Assembly: GCA_001600355.1 (NCBI GenBank)
Contig: BCJU01000002.1
Coordinates: 2,170,001-2,234,000 of the forward strand
DNA length: 64,000 nt
Source of the DNA: Meira nashicola
Lineage: Eukaryota; Basidiomycota; Exobasidiomycetes; Exobasidiales; Brachybasidiaceae
Direction: 5' to 3'
A model generated the notes under the pieces. It had not been told where the DNA came from and ran no database searches. It saw only the letters and a list, made by a program, of their open reading frames with translations. Of this stretch, positions 40,503 through 51,279 are shown piece after piece. A program made the translations under genes and the position numbers. Each line of letters begins with the position of its first letter. The first letter of the stretch is position 1.

Positions 40503-41367
40503 TTTTGATGATGTTAATCGATTGGAGACGCTTCGACTGTATGGAAGAAGAAGGGTCAGCAGATTGCTCATAGGGAGGTGAGAGATTGAATCGAGCACGT
40601 CGAGATGCTGGAGCGGAAGTTTGAAAGGTTGGAGGACGATGTATCTCGATAGAGAATGATGTTTGCACTTTTACATCAACGAACGATCTTTTCAAAACAA
40701 GGATGAGAGCGATTGTGTGTCGAGCAATGGTGGCGATATGTCGGGCATTTGGGTCGATAATCTGTCCATATTTGGATCCTCAACCATTCCTTTCTCCCCT
40801 CAGTGTACCTCATGATCTCCCTGCATACGACGTGCTGACTTCGCATAGACACTTACACTTAAAAGCGTACCGAAATTACGATGGCGATGGATGATGTTAA
40901 ACAGAAAACGAGAAGTCAAACGTTGCTAGGTATACCCAAATGACTGGCGTGTAGGGTGAGAGAAGTGCGCGCGCAGTTCATTCGCAGTGAAATATTATGC
41001 CCAAAGTAAGATTACAGTAATATCGGGAATCTTGCCTCTAGTGCAATACAATTTCTTCAAAATTTAAAATAAATTAATACAAAACCTAATGCGAATTCTG
41101 TATTATACACACTACGCTTTTACGATTGGTCAGGTGCACGCGTTGAAGGATTAAAGCTTCAAGCTGCGGCGCGCTTGTCGAATACAATTAGCACAGACTT
41201 GTATTCATGTTTTAGCTTATTAGCCGAGTTTGTAGTAAGCCTGCGGTCAGAGATCAGTAGTAGAACTGCGTACCCGCGTCTAGTGCTTGAGAAGTTTATA
41301 CTAAGAAACCTGTCTGTTCATCTAACATTCTTTCTCTCACCATCCTATCTACAGCAAACTCGACAAG
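40503..41367. promoter_or_regulatory. Shared promoter region of eS30 and eS10, with possible leader introns
   Basis: 865 bp between two divergent ribosomal protein genes. Intron-like acceptors lie near both ATGs. On the minus strand CTGCTGACCCTTCTTC...ATACAG ends at 40537, and a GTAAGT donor sits at 40856. On the plus strand TCTAAC then a pyrimidine tract and CTACAG ends at 41354, with GTAAGC at 41235. Splicing of the leaders is inferred only. Confidence 0.45.
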
Positions 41368-41962
41368 ATGATCATTTCAAAAGAGCACCGCAGATTGATC
41401 TACACATCTCTTTTCCAAGAGGGTGTTATGGTCGCCCCAAAAGAATTCGAGATCAAGCATCCCGAATTGGACGTCCCAAACTTGGAAGTTATCAAGGCTT
41501 GCCAAAGTTTGACCAGCCGTGGTTACGTTCACACCCAATTCAGCTGGCAATGGTACTTCTACACCTTGACCAATGAGGTAAGTTTCGGTTGAGACGATGG
41601 AATTGTTGTCAAATGAGCAGGTGTGAAGCCTACTTCTCTTGATCACTCTTCGTCATATAATGACAATTACACCGAACACGAAATACTGACAACTTTATCT
41701 CTTTGCTTCACTTCTTCTAATCTAACAGGGTCTCGACTACTTGCGTGAATACTTGCACTTGCCTGCCGAGATTGTTCCAGCTACCCACAAGCGCCCTGCT
41801 CGTCCAGTCCGTGCTTCCGGTCCTCCAGGTGGTCGTGAAGGTGGTTACCGTGCACCCCGTGGTGACCGCGAAGATGGTTACCGCAAGAAGGATCAAGCAC
41901 CATCAGGTGAATTCCGCCCTCGTTTCGGCGGTGTTGGCCGTGGTGCTCCCCGTACCGAATAA
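41368..41962 (+). CDS. RPS10: Ribosomal protein eS10 (2 exons)
   Basis: A 147-residue small-subunit ribosomal protein. Exon 1 is 41368-41577 and exon 2 is 41729-41962. The 151-nt intron has a GTAAGT donor and an AACAG acceptor. The N-terminal winged-helix domain starts [20 protein letters not shown] and includes [19 protein letters not shown] across the splice junction. [22 protein letters not shown] follows, and the C-terminus is the Arg/Gly-rich tail typical of fungal eS10 ([19 protein letters not shown]). I searched the longer intron for a C/D snoRNA and saw none. Confidence 0.96.
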
Positions 41963-42573
41963 ACGGATTGTCCATCTAATGCAATAAATCAAAAAATGCA
42001 ATAACGAACGTCTCAACTATTCACTGAGAAGATGATTAGCAATACTGCTTCGAACATCTTTCCTGAGAAGAGTGCGACTCTCCCGTTCTTAGCAACTCCT
42101 TTACGATCCTACTACCCAATTTGCATACACGTCTGGCAATCCAAACGTCGGGCTGGCTGCCCTTAGTGTGCAAAATTGTACTTTGTATACATTCACAATG
42201 GTAATGTTTTCTACTTAGAGCATATTTGAGAAGCCATGAGATATAAGTCTACTCTTGCACATCAAAGTTTGATGATCAGACTATCTTTAAGAAATTTTCC
42301 TCTCATTGATTAATGGGATGAGCAGATCACATCTTAATCACTTTTTTTAGCTTCCCATTCACGTCTGCACGCCTGCGTATGTAAGCGCAAAAATAATGAT
42401 CAACACTTTTTAAGAATTTTGTTTCTTCATGCAAGTTAAATCATGCACGACAATAGGCGCCCGAGCAGTGTAAATTAGCGTGATTTATTGATTGTGTGAC
42501 ACTTTCTTGCTCAGCTTTCTGCTCTTGCCACCGCCTTCTGGTCGAGTGATCACAAGACATCCATCAAGATTGG
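41963..42573. other. Intergenic region between RPS10 and RAD7
   Basis: 611 bp with RPS10 3' flank and RAD7 promoter. Two ATGCA-type words at 42427-42450. No gene is supported. Confidence 0.55.
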
Positions 42574-44496
42574 ATGAAGATGGCGAACAATAGAGAGAAT
42601 CAACATTCAGAAGTTCGAGGACCAACTTCAGCCTTGACGGCATTCTTGCGTAGCAAAAATATTCGTGTTCCCAATGCGAATCGTTTCAGACGTAGGGATG
42701 ACGTTGGTCCTTTGGTATTGGATGAAACGACAGGTGCTGTGGTCGGTCAGAATGGTCAAATTTTGGCTCAAGCTGAAGATATACCGGCTATTGCCAATGA
42801 AATCGCTTCCGGCAGCGCAACACCATCCTCAAGTAGCACACCTCAGGCCAACACCACACAAAGTGAACGTTTAGCCCGCATTGCATCTAGACGTAAAAAT
42901 CAATCGATGAATTTTGAAGAGGAGGATTCGGATGCAACAGAGGATGAAGGAACTCCGTCAACAGCAAAGAAGCAAAAAGTATCTGAAAATGCAGGTGCCA
43001 GTTCCTCTGCTTCCAGCGGTGCCATAACATTGGGAGACCATTCATTACGTCTTACTGCCATAGGCTCAGTTGATTTTTGCGCTGCCTGTAGGAAACGCTT
43101 CAGTGTGACACAATATACACATCACACTGAGAAAGGAGGCGTGTGTCACAAATGCAAAGATTTGATTTTGAACGGCAGAAAGAATGTAAACAATAAAACG
43201 ACAGGTGTTCGTGGTATCACCAGGACGGACGCAAGTCCTTCCGAGAGTCCAGCTCCTGCTAAAAGATCTAAAGCACGCCGTAAACCGAATCAGCTTATGT
43301 TCGAAAAAACACGTTTACCTACATTGCAATCAATGTGCATCAACATTATTGCAGACAATATCGAAGATGTCGAGGGTTTGATTGGTATCGCCAACCAGAA
43401 TATGGACTCAATCAGCAAGAGCATATCAAAAAATAGACGACTGAACAGTCAAACTGTCAATCTTTTCTTACAATCGTCTGCGAAAGAATTGACTTTTTAT
43501 GATTGCAGTGCACTTGACAGTGATGTATTGGCCAGCATTCCCGCCTTTTGCCCGTTCATCGAGAGCATCAACTTGCAATTGTGTGGTATGCTTGATAATA
43601 CCTCAATTGATGCATGGAGCAAAAAGTGCAAAAATCTCCGCAAAGTTGAACTTTACGGACCGTTCTTGGTGCGTGTTGACGCATGGCATCGCTTCTTCCA
43701 AGCGATTGGAGAACGCTTGACCACGTTCAAGATTCGTGAAAGTCCGCGATTTGATAAAGGTTGCTGTGAGAAATTAGTGGAGCATTGTCCAAACGTCACC
43801 GAATTGGGCTTAGCGCAAATTGGACCATTGAACGGTGATTGTTTATCAGTATTGAAAGCTTACGCCCATCAATTGACATACCTTGACATCTCCGATCCTG
43901 GAGTTTCGGCACCTGGTGTGCCACCCAAAGGTCTGGAAGATGATGCAGTGATTGAAATGCTGAAAGCTACTGGTCCACGCTTAATGCATTTGAACATCTC
44001 TCGCAACGCTGACCTGACAAGTAGAACTTTATTGGACGGCATTTTAGCGAATTGCATCTCTTTGCAAAAACTTCATGTCATTGAAATGCATGCAGAAGAA
44101 ATTTTGCCTGAGCATTGGGTATCCCTATTCCAAGGATTGAAAGAAAGAGGCGCAGCGAAATTGACCCATATCAATTTGGAAAGATGCTCTGCTGTTAATG
44201 ATTCGGTCATTGAAGCATTGATTGATTATTGTGGTGCAAATTTGGTCGAATTAAATCTTAATTCGTGCGACAAAATCACAGAGAGCGGATTCAAGCAAAT
44301 TGCACAAAATTGTCGTAGTCTGAAAAAGCTTGATGTAGGGTTTTGCAGAGCTGTTGACGACGCTATCGTGACAGATATGATCAACAACATTCGTGATTTA
44401 CAAGAAATTTGGTTATTCTCCTGCAATCGAATTACACCTTTCCTCACTTCTTCTCGAGTACGCTTGCTTGGCAAGGAAAAGTACGCCAAAAATTGA
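42574..44496 (+). CDS. RAD7: Rad7-like nucleotide excision repair LRR protein
   Basis: Rad7 with Rad16 acts in global-genome nucleotide excision repair and in an elongin/cullin ubiquitin ligase. The 640-residue protein starts with the conserved RGPTSALTAFLRSKNI segment (15-30). A basic/acidic disordered linker follows. At about 168-200 a DFCAACRKRF...GVCHKCKDLIL pair of CxxC knuckles makes a likely zinc site, as in Rad7 relatives. From ~250 to the end is a leucine-rich repeat array of the cysteine-containing type (for example NLRKVELYG, LTHINLERCSAVNDSVIEAL, LVELNLNSCDKITESGFKQIA). An F-box-like start is not obvious. Single exon. Confidence 0.9.
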   Translation: MKMANNRENQHSEVRGPTSALTAFLRSKNIRVPNANRFRRRDDVGPLVLDETTGAVVGQNGQILAQAEDIPAIANEIASGSATPSSSSTPQANTTQSERLARIASRRKNQSMNFEEEDSDATEDEGTPSTAKKQKVSENAGASSSASSGAITLGDHSLRLTAIGSVDFCAACRKRFSVTQYTHHTEKGGVCHKCKDLILNGRKNVNNKTTGVRGITRTDASPSESPAPAKRSKARRKPNQLMFEKTRLPTLQSMCINIIADNIEDVEGLIGIANQNMDSISKSISKNRRLNSQTVNLFLQSSAKELTFYDCSALDSDVLASIPAFCPFIESINLQLCGMLDNTSIDAWSKKCKNLRKVELYGPFLVRVDAWHRFFQAIGERLTTFKIRESPRFDKGCCEKLVEHCPNVTELGLAQIGPLNGDCLSVLKAYAHQLTYLDISDPGVSAPGVPPKGLEDDAVIEMLKATGPRLMHLNISRNADLTSRTLLDGILANCISLQKLHVIEMHAEEILPEHWVSLFQGLKERGAAKLTHINLERCSAVNDSVIEALIDYCGANLVELNLNSCDKITESGFKQIAQNCRSLKKLDVGFCRAVDDAIVTDMINNIRDLQEIWLFSCNRITPFLTSSRVRLLGKEKYAKN

Positions 44497-44654
44497 AATC
44501 GAAATGTATAATAGTACCGTATAAAACACCTCCCCCTCCAATCAACATCTGTAACTTAAGCACATACAAAACACGAACGATTCAATGAATAATACAGAAA
44601 TGTTTGAAAATATGAATGATACAATAGTATACAATTGATAAAGATTTCATTCTT

Positions 44655-45701
44655 CTACCCGTGCCGTGGTCCTAAAGGGGCATTATTTGTGCCAGTCATG
44701 TAGTAATGATTTGGCGGTGGGCCGCTGTACACGCCAGGAGGTGGAGGAGGAGGCGGTTGTTGACCGCCATAGTATGCTGGCATATTCGATGGAGGAGGCG
44801 GTGGTGGTCCTCCTGGATATCCAACGCCATTAAATCCAGGCGGAGGTGGCGGTCGTTGTAGATTGCTTGGCTGACCTCCATGCATCCCAGCGACTGGTAT
44901 ACCAGGCGGCGGAGGTGGTGGAGCAGAGCCTGGCGGCATGCCATATGGTTGCTGAGGAACATTAGGTTGTGTTGGTGGTGGTGGTGGTCCAGGTGCCATT
45001 GCAGGAGGACCAGGTGGTTGAGGTGACTGTTGTGAAGATTGTTGAGCTGGAACAATATGAGGAACGATTCGTTGTAATGGAGGTAAAGCATTATTCTTTC
45101 GGGCTTGAGCAGCAAGTAATCTTTCAGCAGGAGTTCCATGTCTTTCTCCATTCTTCCCATCCTTCTTTGTCGCGTACAAAACGTTGATAGGTTTATTCAG
45201 CAAGAATTGATTGTTCAATGCTTCAACTGCAGCGTCTGAAGATTCGAAAGCATCAAAAGAAACAAATCCATATCCCTTCGAAGCGCCACTGATTTCATCT
45301 CTTGCAATTTTTGGTATTCCTACCACATTTCCAAAAGCAGAAAATGTTTCATACAAGATTCTTTCATCAACACCGCTGTCCAAATTCCTAATGAATAGAT
45401 TTGCTCCGATATCGATTTGTTTACGATCTGAACTTGCTTTATTCACTCTCAAAGGTTTACCGAATAATTTGATTCCGTTCATGATCTTACATGCATATTC
45501 TGCATCTTGTTCGGTCTGAAATTCTGTAAAACCATATCCTTGATGATTTGATGTGATTCGATCTTTGGGTAAATGTACGTTAATTACTGGACCTGCTTGA
45601 ATCATCAATTCCCATACCAATGCATCCGATGCCCTTTCATCCAAATTACCTATGTAGCATGTCGCTTCCTGATTGCGATCTGCATCTGGTGCTCTAGACA
45701 T
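44655..45701 (-). CDS. HSH49: Splicing factor SF3b subunit 4 (SF3B4/Hsh49)
   Basis: SF3B4 is a U2 snRNP SF3b subunit that binds pre-mRNA near the branch site. From ATG 45701 ([20 protein letters not shown]) the protein has 348 residues. RRM1 is at about 14-89 (RNP2 CYIGNL, RNP1 GYGFTEF) and RRM2 at 101-178 ([14 protein letters not shown]). [19 protein letters not shown] follows, then a Pro/Gly-rich tail (for example [13 protein letters not shown]). This two-RRM plus proline tail layout is that of human SF3B4. An in-frame ATG at 45776 would add 25 residues, but the family starts near ATG 45701, and a 3' splice-like CTGCAG lies between the two. Confidence 0.92.
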   Translation of the reverse strand: MSRAPDADRNQEATCYIGNLDERASDALVWELMIQAGPVINVHLPKDRITSNHQGYGFTEFQTEQDAEYACKIMNGIKLFGKPLRVNKASSDRKQIDIGANLFIRNLDSGVDERILYETFSAFGNVVGIPKIARDEISGASKGYGFVSFDAFESSDAAVEALNNQFLLNKPINVLYATKKDGKNGERHGTPAERLLAAQARKNNALPPLQRIVPHIVPAQQSSQQSPQPPGPPAMAPGPPPPPTQPNVPQQPYGMPPGSAPPPPPPGIPVAGMHGGQPSNLQRPPPPPGFNGVGYPGGPPPPPPSNMPAYYGGQQPPPPPPPGVYSGPPPNHYYMTGTNNAPLGPRHG

Positions 45702-45904
45702 GACCACAACTCTGCAGAATGTCACCAATGATGGAGGAAAATACAAAAGATGTAAAACTTCCAAAAGTCTGTGCATATAGTTTATATTTTTCCCCCGTAG
45801 CGCGTCAAGGTAAAGTTAAAAAACCAGAAGGTGGAGCTTGAGAGCAACACTCGATCCTTTCTTCCATCAGATGGCAATGATTACGACAAAGTTGTGCTTT
45901 AAAT
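45702..45904. promoter_or_regulatory. Shared 203-bp promoter of SF3B4 and BUD13
   Basis: The two splicing genes start back to back over 203 bp, so at least part of the control region must be shared. No specific site is assigned. Confidence 0.6.
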
Positions 45905-46975
45905 ATGCCAAATCCATCTCTGAATGCTTACTTAGCTAAGAATTACCTAGATGGTGCTAAAGCTGAGGCCATCTTGAGCAAAGATGGCACGGATGGTGAG
46001 AGAAAACGAAAGCGTAAAAAGGTCAAAGCGGAGCAAGACAACGCAATCGGATCAGGATTCAGATTAGTAGATGATTCTGATGAGACATGGAAAGCAAATA
46101 ATTTAGATGATGATGATGCTTTAGTGTTGGAAGATGAAACGACAACCTCGAAACAAAAGAAAAATCGTTGGGCAAAAGTAGGAAAAAGCAGCGGTTCAGA
46201 TTTACAAGATGGAGATTTACCACAAGTTGCTGATGAGCAAGGTATGAATCTCGACGCAAATGATCAAAAGTCAGCAGAGAGACAATTAAGATCAGAAGCA
46301 GATTCCAAAATAAACTCATCCAATGATACAATCCGGGCAGGTTTGAAAACTCGGGAAGAGATGCGAGCTGAAAGGATAGAACGTGAACGCAAAGCAGCAG
46401 CGGCAGAAGAGGAAGCAAAACGATCAGGAAATACTCAAACATCCAAAGAAGATGAAGAGAAAGCAAGGCAGCAAGCTGAACGTGAAAGAAGGCAACAAGA
46501 AACAGTGTATCGTGATGCTACCGGTAAAAAGATTGATGTACAAAAAGAAGATGAAGAACATAAAAAGAAGCGAGAAGAAGAACGCAAATTTGAACGTGAA
46601 AAGACTGATTGGAATAAGGGTGAAACACAATTACGCAATGCTCGTGAACAAAGAAGAAGAGAGGAAGAAGAGCGGAATACTACTTTCGCTAGACATGCCG
46701 ATGATACCAAAATGAACGCTCAATTGCGTAAAGTAGAAAGACAAAATGATCCTGCCGCTCGTTTTTTGAAGAACAAAGAAGCTGATCAAGCAAGAGGACC
46801 ACAGAAGCCGACGTACAAAGGCCATTTCCCTCCCAACAGATTTGGTATTCGACCGGGCTATAGATGGGATGGAGTAGAAAGGAGTAATGGCTTCGAAAGT
46901 AAGCTCTTTCAACGCAGGAATGAACGTGCAAGAAGAAAGGCTGAACATCAGGCCTGGAGTCAAGAAGATATGTAA
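45905..46975 (+). CDS. BUD13: Pre-mRNA-splicing factor Bud13/Cwc26
   Basis: Bud13 is part of the RES complex (with Pml1 and Snu17/Ist3) that holds pre-mRNA in the activated spliceosome. The 356-residue protein starts MPNPSLNAYLAKNYLDGAKA. A highly charged coiled-coil-like middle carries TIRAGLKTREEMRAE and ETVYRDATGKKIDV, a Bud13-family motif. The conserved C-terminal block is PTYKGHFPPNRFGIRPGYRWDGVERSNGFE, which matches the family end. Single exon, ATG in AAATATGCC, divergent from SF3B4, a partner of the same machinery. Confidence 0.95.
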   Translation: MPNPSLNAYLAKNYLDGAKAEAILSKDGTDGERKRKRKKVKAEQDNAIGSGFRLVDDSDETWKANNLDDDDALVLEDETTTSKQKKNRWAKVGKSSGSDLQDGDLPQVADEQGMNLDANDQKSAERQLRSEADSKINSSNDTIRAGLKTREEMRAERIERERKAAAAEEEAKRSGNTQTSKEDEEKARQQAERERRQQETVYRDATGKKIDVQKEDEEHKKKREEERKFEREKTDWNKGETQLRNAREQRRREEEERNTTFARHADDTKMNAQLRKVERQNDPAARFLKNKEADQARGPQKPTYKGHFPPNRFGIRPGYRWDGVERSNGFESKLFQRRNERARRKAEHQAWSQEDM

Positions 46976-47188
46976 ATATCAATGTATCAATAGCAATGTA
47001 CTTTTAATGTCCAATTCGATTAAGAATTTATTATTGCAAAGAAGTACATGAACTCAGGTGCTCAATGAATGGTATTTGTTGTGTGTCTCGATTGTGAGTA
47101 TATGCAATTAGAGAAGCCGGAGAAAATAATAGAAAAAAAAGCAGGGTATCATGTTGAAGCGAGAGTGGGTCTTTTTCTTTCGAGAGCA

Positions 47189-50100
47189 TTACGTCAAGGA
47201 AGAATAGCAAGATGCAATGCTTTCCAGAGCTTCCACTACAACGCCAACATTGGTCATCAAGCTATGAGTAGCATTCTTGACAAAGGTTACTTGACAATCA
47301 CGCATCTCTCTTTCCATCCATAAAATGCTTGACATACTAATCCTTTCATCTTTATCGCCGTACCAAACACGAACAGGATGATCGATATCCGTATAAGCAA
47401 ATCCCCATGGTTTCTGCGAAGAACGTCCGAGGATGACCAATAAATCATGCGAGCTACCGCCACTTTCGGCATGCGAAGCACGTAAAAGTTCCGTTGGAAG
47501 ATCAGTCGTTGCACTTGGAGATGTTTTCAGACCATTCGAATGCGGTGACGGATTCGATGATGGAGAGTATGTCGAACCCATTGCAGCTCCAGGTCCTAAT
47601 CGATCTTTCGTCGGCGTCTTCGGAGGAAGTTGAGGATGAAGGTCAGAATCTTCAGAACCAATTTGAGCTTGCCATGCATTCAGAATATCGTAATGCTCTG
47701 CCAAACTTGTGATGGAAGAATGCGAGGGTGAAGTTTTGTGATGAGGTACGGGTGCTTTATCTGGTAGGTATTGTGATTTGTGGGCTCTACCTAAGCTTGT
47801 TGTAGTGTGATTGATTGTGTTAATAGATGTTGTTTTCGGTGAAGCTTCAAAAGGAGATCCAGTGAGCACCTCTGCGTTAGTACTTGAAGAAGTAGTTAAA
47901 GAACTATCAAAGCTCCTCTGAGGAAACATAGCAGATGATGCAGCTGTAGAATTTGTGAAAGAACCACCATATCGTTCGAAAGAATGATCCTCGAGGCTGA
48001 CATCATGGCCACCGTCATGAGAAAGGAAAGATGTTTCCAATTCGGTAACATCACCAGAAGCAGTAGAAGGTCTTGTTCCAACGCCCAATTTCCAACCTTG
48101 CATTCTCCATTCAGCAGCTTGAGCGGTTTTTATAACTCCATCTGGAACATATCGCAACCATTTATAACCGCTTTCGATCACAGGACTGACCCAAGGTGCC
48201 AAAAGATGTACAGGTCCGACTAATCGATCGGAATGCATCAATGTTGTAGCCATTGCATAAGGTGCTCCTGCCGAATGTGCTAGCACACTAAACCTTCTGA
48301 TTGCCAATCGATCTGTCACCTCAGCTACAACATTACTCCATTCCAACACACCACGCTTGTCAGACGGTAAATCATCCGTTCTACCCATCCCCCATCGATC
48401 GATACAAATCAGACGCAATCCTAACGCTGATGCCATTTCGTCATACAAGCCAATCAAATAGCGCACGGCACCCAAGCCCATGAAGATAATCACCACATGG
48501 CCATTCGCACTGCCAACATCTGCGAAACTGACTGTCTTACCAGCATAGGGAAGTCTAGAAAGTGTGAGAAGTTGAGTAAGTCGATTAGAATACACGTATC
48601 TTCTGATCGTCTTTGCTTCGTCTGTTTCGTATGGCGTATTTGTTTGCACCTTTTGTGTATGTTTACTGGGCATTTGAGGAACCGGTGGAAGGGTTGAGGA
48701 GGACAAATTTTTATTTCTTCTGTCTCTTAAAGGCGACAAAGCCTTGCGCATACCACCCGTGAGATCTGCACTGGATTTTGAACGATGAATGATTGGAACA
48801 TTGAGACCACTTGAAGTATCGGATTCCTGTCCGCTACTGGCACCGTTCTGTTGTTGCCGGGTAAGTACGTCAGAAAAAGATCTTTCGGTATGTCTGGACC
48901 CATCACGTTTATGCTTGTTTGGTGAGCGATGTGCGGAAAACATCAGGGTAGGGGTACTTTTTTTGTGAGATAGGGCGGGTGCTGAAGCAGAAGGGATCAT
49001 GAGGTGATGATGAGGTCGAAGATTTGAACTGTTATATCCGTCAAACTCTAGATGATCCGACTGTAAATGTGATCTAGCTCTATCTTTTGCGGGAAGCGCA
49101 GGCCCATTAAAGGTTGCCTGTAAGGCAGGTGAAATTGATGCCATCAACTTCCGGTCTTCATTTGGTTGGAGACGGGTGTTAGTCGGTTTTTCAAGTCTTA
49201 GAGAATTTCGGATTTCACGTTCAACGGAATCTAGAGAGGAATCCGATTCAACTCCTCCGTCCGGTTCATTGAAATCTTTCCCATACGCATATCGCTCTGA
49301 TGCTTCTCCTGATGACTTCTTGCCGAAAGTATACTTGCTTGATGCTTCGCCCGATGAATAGCTACAGATAGTATTTCCGCTTGGCCTACGTTCAAAGGCT
49401 GGTGAAGATCTCGGCTCAAGTATTGTGATCGTACCATTCTCGCTAGTGTCGAATGTAGGTGTATTTCGACGAATGATGTCATCTATACTCGGGATATCCT
49501 TTCGCTGCGGGGATGAAGCTTCATTTCTCTGAGGAGAGACTGAAGTAACCAAAGGCGTTCGAGATGCTTCACTAGACAATCCATGTCCATGAGGAAAGTA
49601 CGACGAGGATAATGACGCCTCTTCGCCTCGATCCCCGGCAAGTCTTCTTGACCGATGAGTCTCGGCGAGCTCTCTTGATCTTTCAAATTCTGAGGTCAAA
49701 GCGGCGACTTTACCATTTGAAAAGGATGAGGACGGCAGACCAGATAAGACTTTCTCGTCAGTGCCTATCCTCGGACGTGCAACTCGCTCGTCAAAATTCG
49801 TGACATTTTTGTTTGCTTCAATTGTTGCTGCTACTCTGGAGCTTCGAGTGATAGCCTGAAGGGGTGGAGTCGAAGTGCTGCCAGAAGGTATTGTACTTTT
49901 GGAAGTTGATGAAGCAGGAAAGGCGTGATTTACCCTGCTTCTTACTTCTTTTAACGTCGGCGCTCCTTCCGCTCTGATGAATGTGCTGTCTGTCGAAGTT
50001 TTTTCACTGGCAGCATCAGACTTATCACTTGATCTGCTATGCCATTGCCGTACAGAATCTGTGGTATCTTCGCGATCCCGTCTTGCTCTGCTTCGATGAA

Positions 50101-50323
50101 TGCTGTCAAGATAGGCTCTTGATTCGCAAATTGGCTTCTCGATCTGCTTTTGAATTTTATCTTTCTCGTCGTGCTTGACTTCTTTGACAATCGATTTGGA
50201 CGATGTTGAATGAACCAGCTTTGCTTTTGGTATGTATGGACCTTGACCTTTCCTTTCTGGATATCGATCAAAGTAAGACTGTGCTTTGGAGTGCCTCTCC
50301 AATGCATCATCAGTAGCTGACAT
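47189..50323 (-). CDS. Alpha/beta hydrolase with long disordered N-terminus
   Basis: The 1044-residue protein has a C-terminal alpha/beta hydrolase fold from about residue 595. The nucleophile elbow is AHSAGAP with Ser684 (Ala in place of the first Gly of GxSxG). The acid is in WYGDKDERIS (Asp990 or Asp992), and His1020 is in KNATHSLM, which completes a plausible triad. VIIFMGLGAVRY and LRLICIDRWGMGRTDDLP are typical oxyanion and early strands. A ~190-residue Ser/Thr-rich insert interrupts the fold between the strand after Ser684 and the acid. The first ~590 residues are Ser/Arg/Pro-rich and look disordered. A lipase, esterase or acyltransferase role is possible, but I do not recognise a named family. 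Single exon with ATG at 50323. Confidence 0.78.
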   Translation of the reverse strand: MSATDDALERHSKAQSYFDRYPERKGQGPYIPKAKLVHSTSSKSIVKEVKHDEKDKIQKQIEKPICESRAYLDSIHRSRARRDREDTTDSVRQWHSRSSDKSDAASEKTSTDSTFIRAEGAPTLKEVRSRVNHAFPASSTSKSTIPSGSTSTPPLQAITRSSRVAATIEANKNVTNFDERVARPRIGTDEKVLSGLPSSSFSNGKVAALTSEFERSRELAETHRSRRLAGDRGEEASLSSSYFPHGHGLSSEASRTPLVTSVSPQRNEASSPQRKDIPSIDDIIRRNTPTFDTSENGTITILEPRSSPAFERRPSGNTICSYSSGEASSKYTFGKKSSGEASERYAYGKDFNEPDGGVESDSSLDSVEREIRNSLRLEKPTNTRLQPNEDRKLMASISPALQATFNGPALPAKDRARSHLQSDHLEFDGYNSSNLRPHHHLMIPSASAPALSHKKSTPTLMFSAHRSPNKHKRDGSRHTERSFSDVLTRQQQNGASSGQESDTSSGLNVPIIHRSKSSADLTGGMRKALSPLRDRRNKNLSSSTLPPVPQMPSKHTQKVQTNTPYETDEAKTIRRYVYSNRLTQLLTLSRLPYAGKTVSFADVGSANGHVVIIFMGLGAVRYLIGLYDEMASALGLRLICIDRWGMGRTDDLPSDKRGVLEWSNVVAEVTDRLAIRRFSVLAHSAGAPYAMATTLMHSDRLVGPVHLLAPWVSPVIESGYKWLRYVPDGVIKTAQAAEWRMQGWKLGVGTRPSTASGDVTELETSFLSHDGGHDVSLEDHSFERYGGSFTNSTAASSAMFPQRSFDSSLTTSSSTNAEVLTGSPFEASPKTTSINTINHTTTSLGRAHKSQYLPDKAPVPHHKTSPSHSSITSLAEHYDILNAWQAQIGSEDSDLHPQLPPKTPTKDRLGPGAAMGSTYSPSSNPSPHSNGLKTSPSATTDLPTELLRASHAESGGSSHDLLVILGRSSQKPWGFAYTDIDHPVRVWYGDKDERISMSSILWMEREMRDCQVTFVKNATHSLMTNVGVVVEALESIASCYSSLT

Positions 50324-51279
50324 GATGAAATTCAGTCCAACAGCATGTCTTGAAAAATGTATCGATTACGACATGCAGATTAATCTCTAGATTTCAGTGA
50401 ATCGTAATGGCCAGCATGGACAATGATGAAAATTTGCAGATCTGTACAAGATGCACAACCACGATTATATCTTCTCGACGATTAATCCGGGATAGTACGT
50501 TCGCTGTTTGTTAGCCTTCACTCCTAGCGATATGGGATCAATGGAAATGTGCTCCTAAGACCTTTGATGAAAATTTTCCATTTCCCATCATTTGCTTGCA
50601 CAGAACAGCAATGATTCGTATGATTGGTAGGAGGAAGCGATGACTTTGGTTCTAGACATTTAGGCGCACTTTCCGGTAGGTCTCCTGAAAGGTATGTATG
50701 CAAACTAGGTATGTATCTTCACATGCAGCTACGCGAAAGTTACACTTTAAATGGCACTAATTAATATAAGTGAGTACTAAACTACATACACTTCTATTTT
50801 TCTCTCACTTTGTATTCCGCGTTCTTGATGTTCTTCTTGTGCTTTCTCAAATTTATTCGGCGCCTTTAATTCCGTTCCAGAATGTCTGAACAAGATCAAT
50901 TTCGACTCTTACGTTCGAAGAGGAGTTGTAAGGAGTAAGATCTGGTTACAATAACACGCAAATAAGGTAGCTTCCTAAGAGCAAAGCGGAAACACCTGCA
51001 AGGTCACGTCAACATAATTTGTGCTTGATCAAGATATTCTAGTCTCTGCTTGACAAGGGGTTGGGCTCCCTATTACAAAAGTGCGCCAGAAGAACAGTGT
51101 AAAATAAACAAAGATCAGCTACTCAAATAACGCGCGGACCACACCAGACATACACACACGTGGGGGTTTGTATAGGGAGCAACTTTGTTCAACACTTTCT
51201 GCTCTATTCTCAAACCACCATCACCGGTTGCTTATCTTTTGTGAGCGATCGCCTTTATTCTGACAAATAATCAAAAATA
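50324..51279. other. Divergent intergenic region, hydrolase / SVF1
   Basis: 956 bp between two divergent starts. The ~150 bp before SVF1 has a CACACACGTGGGGG E-box-like site at about 51156. No gene is seen. Confidence 0.5.

Noticed and set aside
41175..41576. Frame overlapping RPS10 exon 1
   Set aside because: It runs in another frame across eS10 codons and has no family similarity.
41578..41728. Possible snoRNA in the RPS10 intron
   Set aside because: No proper C box (RTGATGA) and D box (CTGA) pair at suitable spacing.
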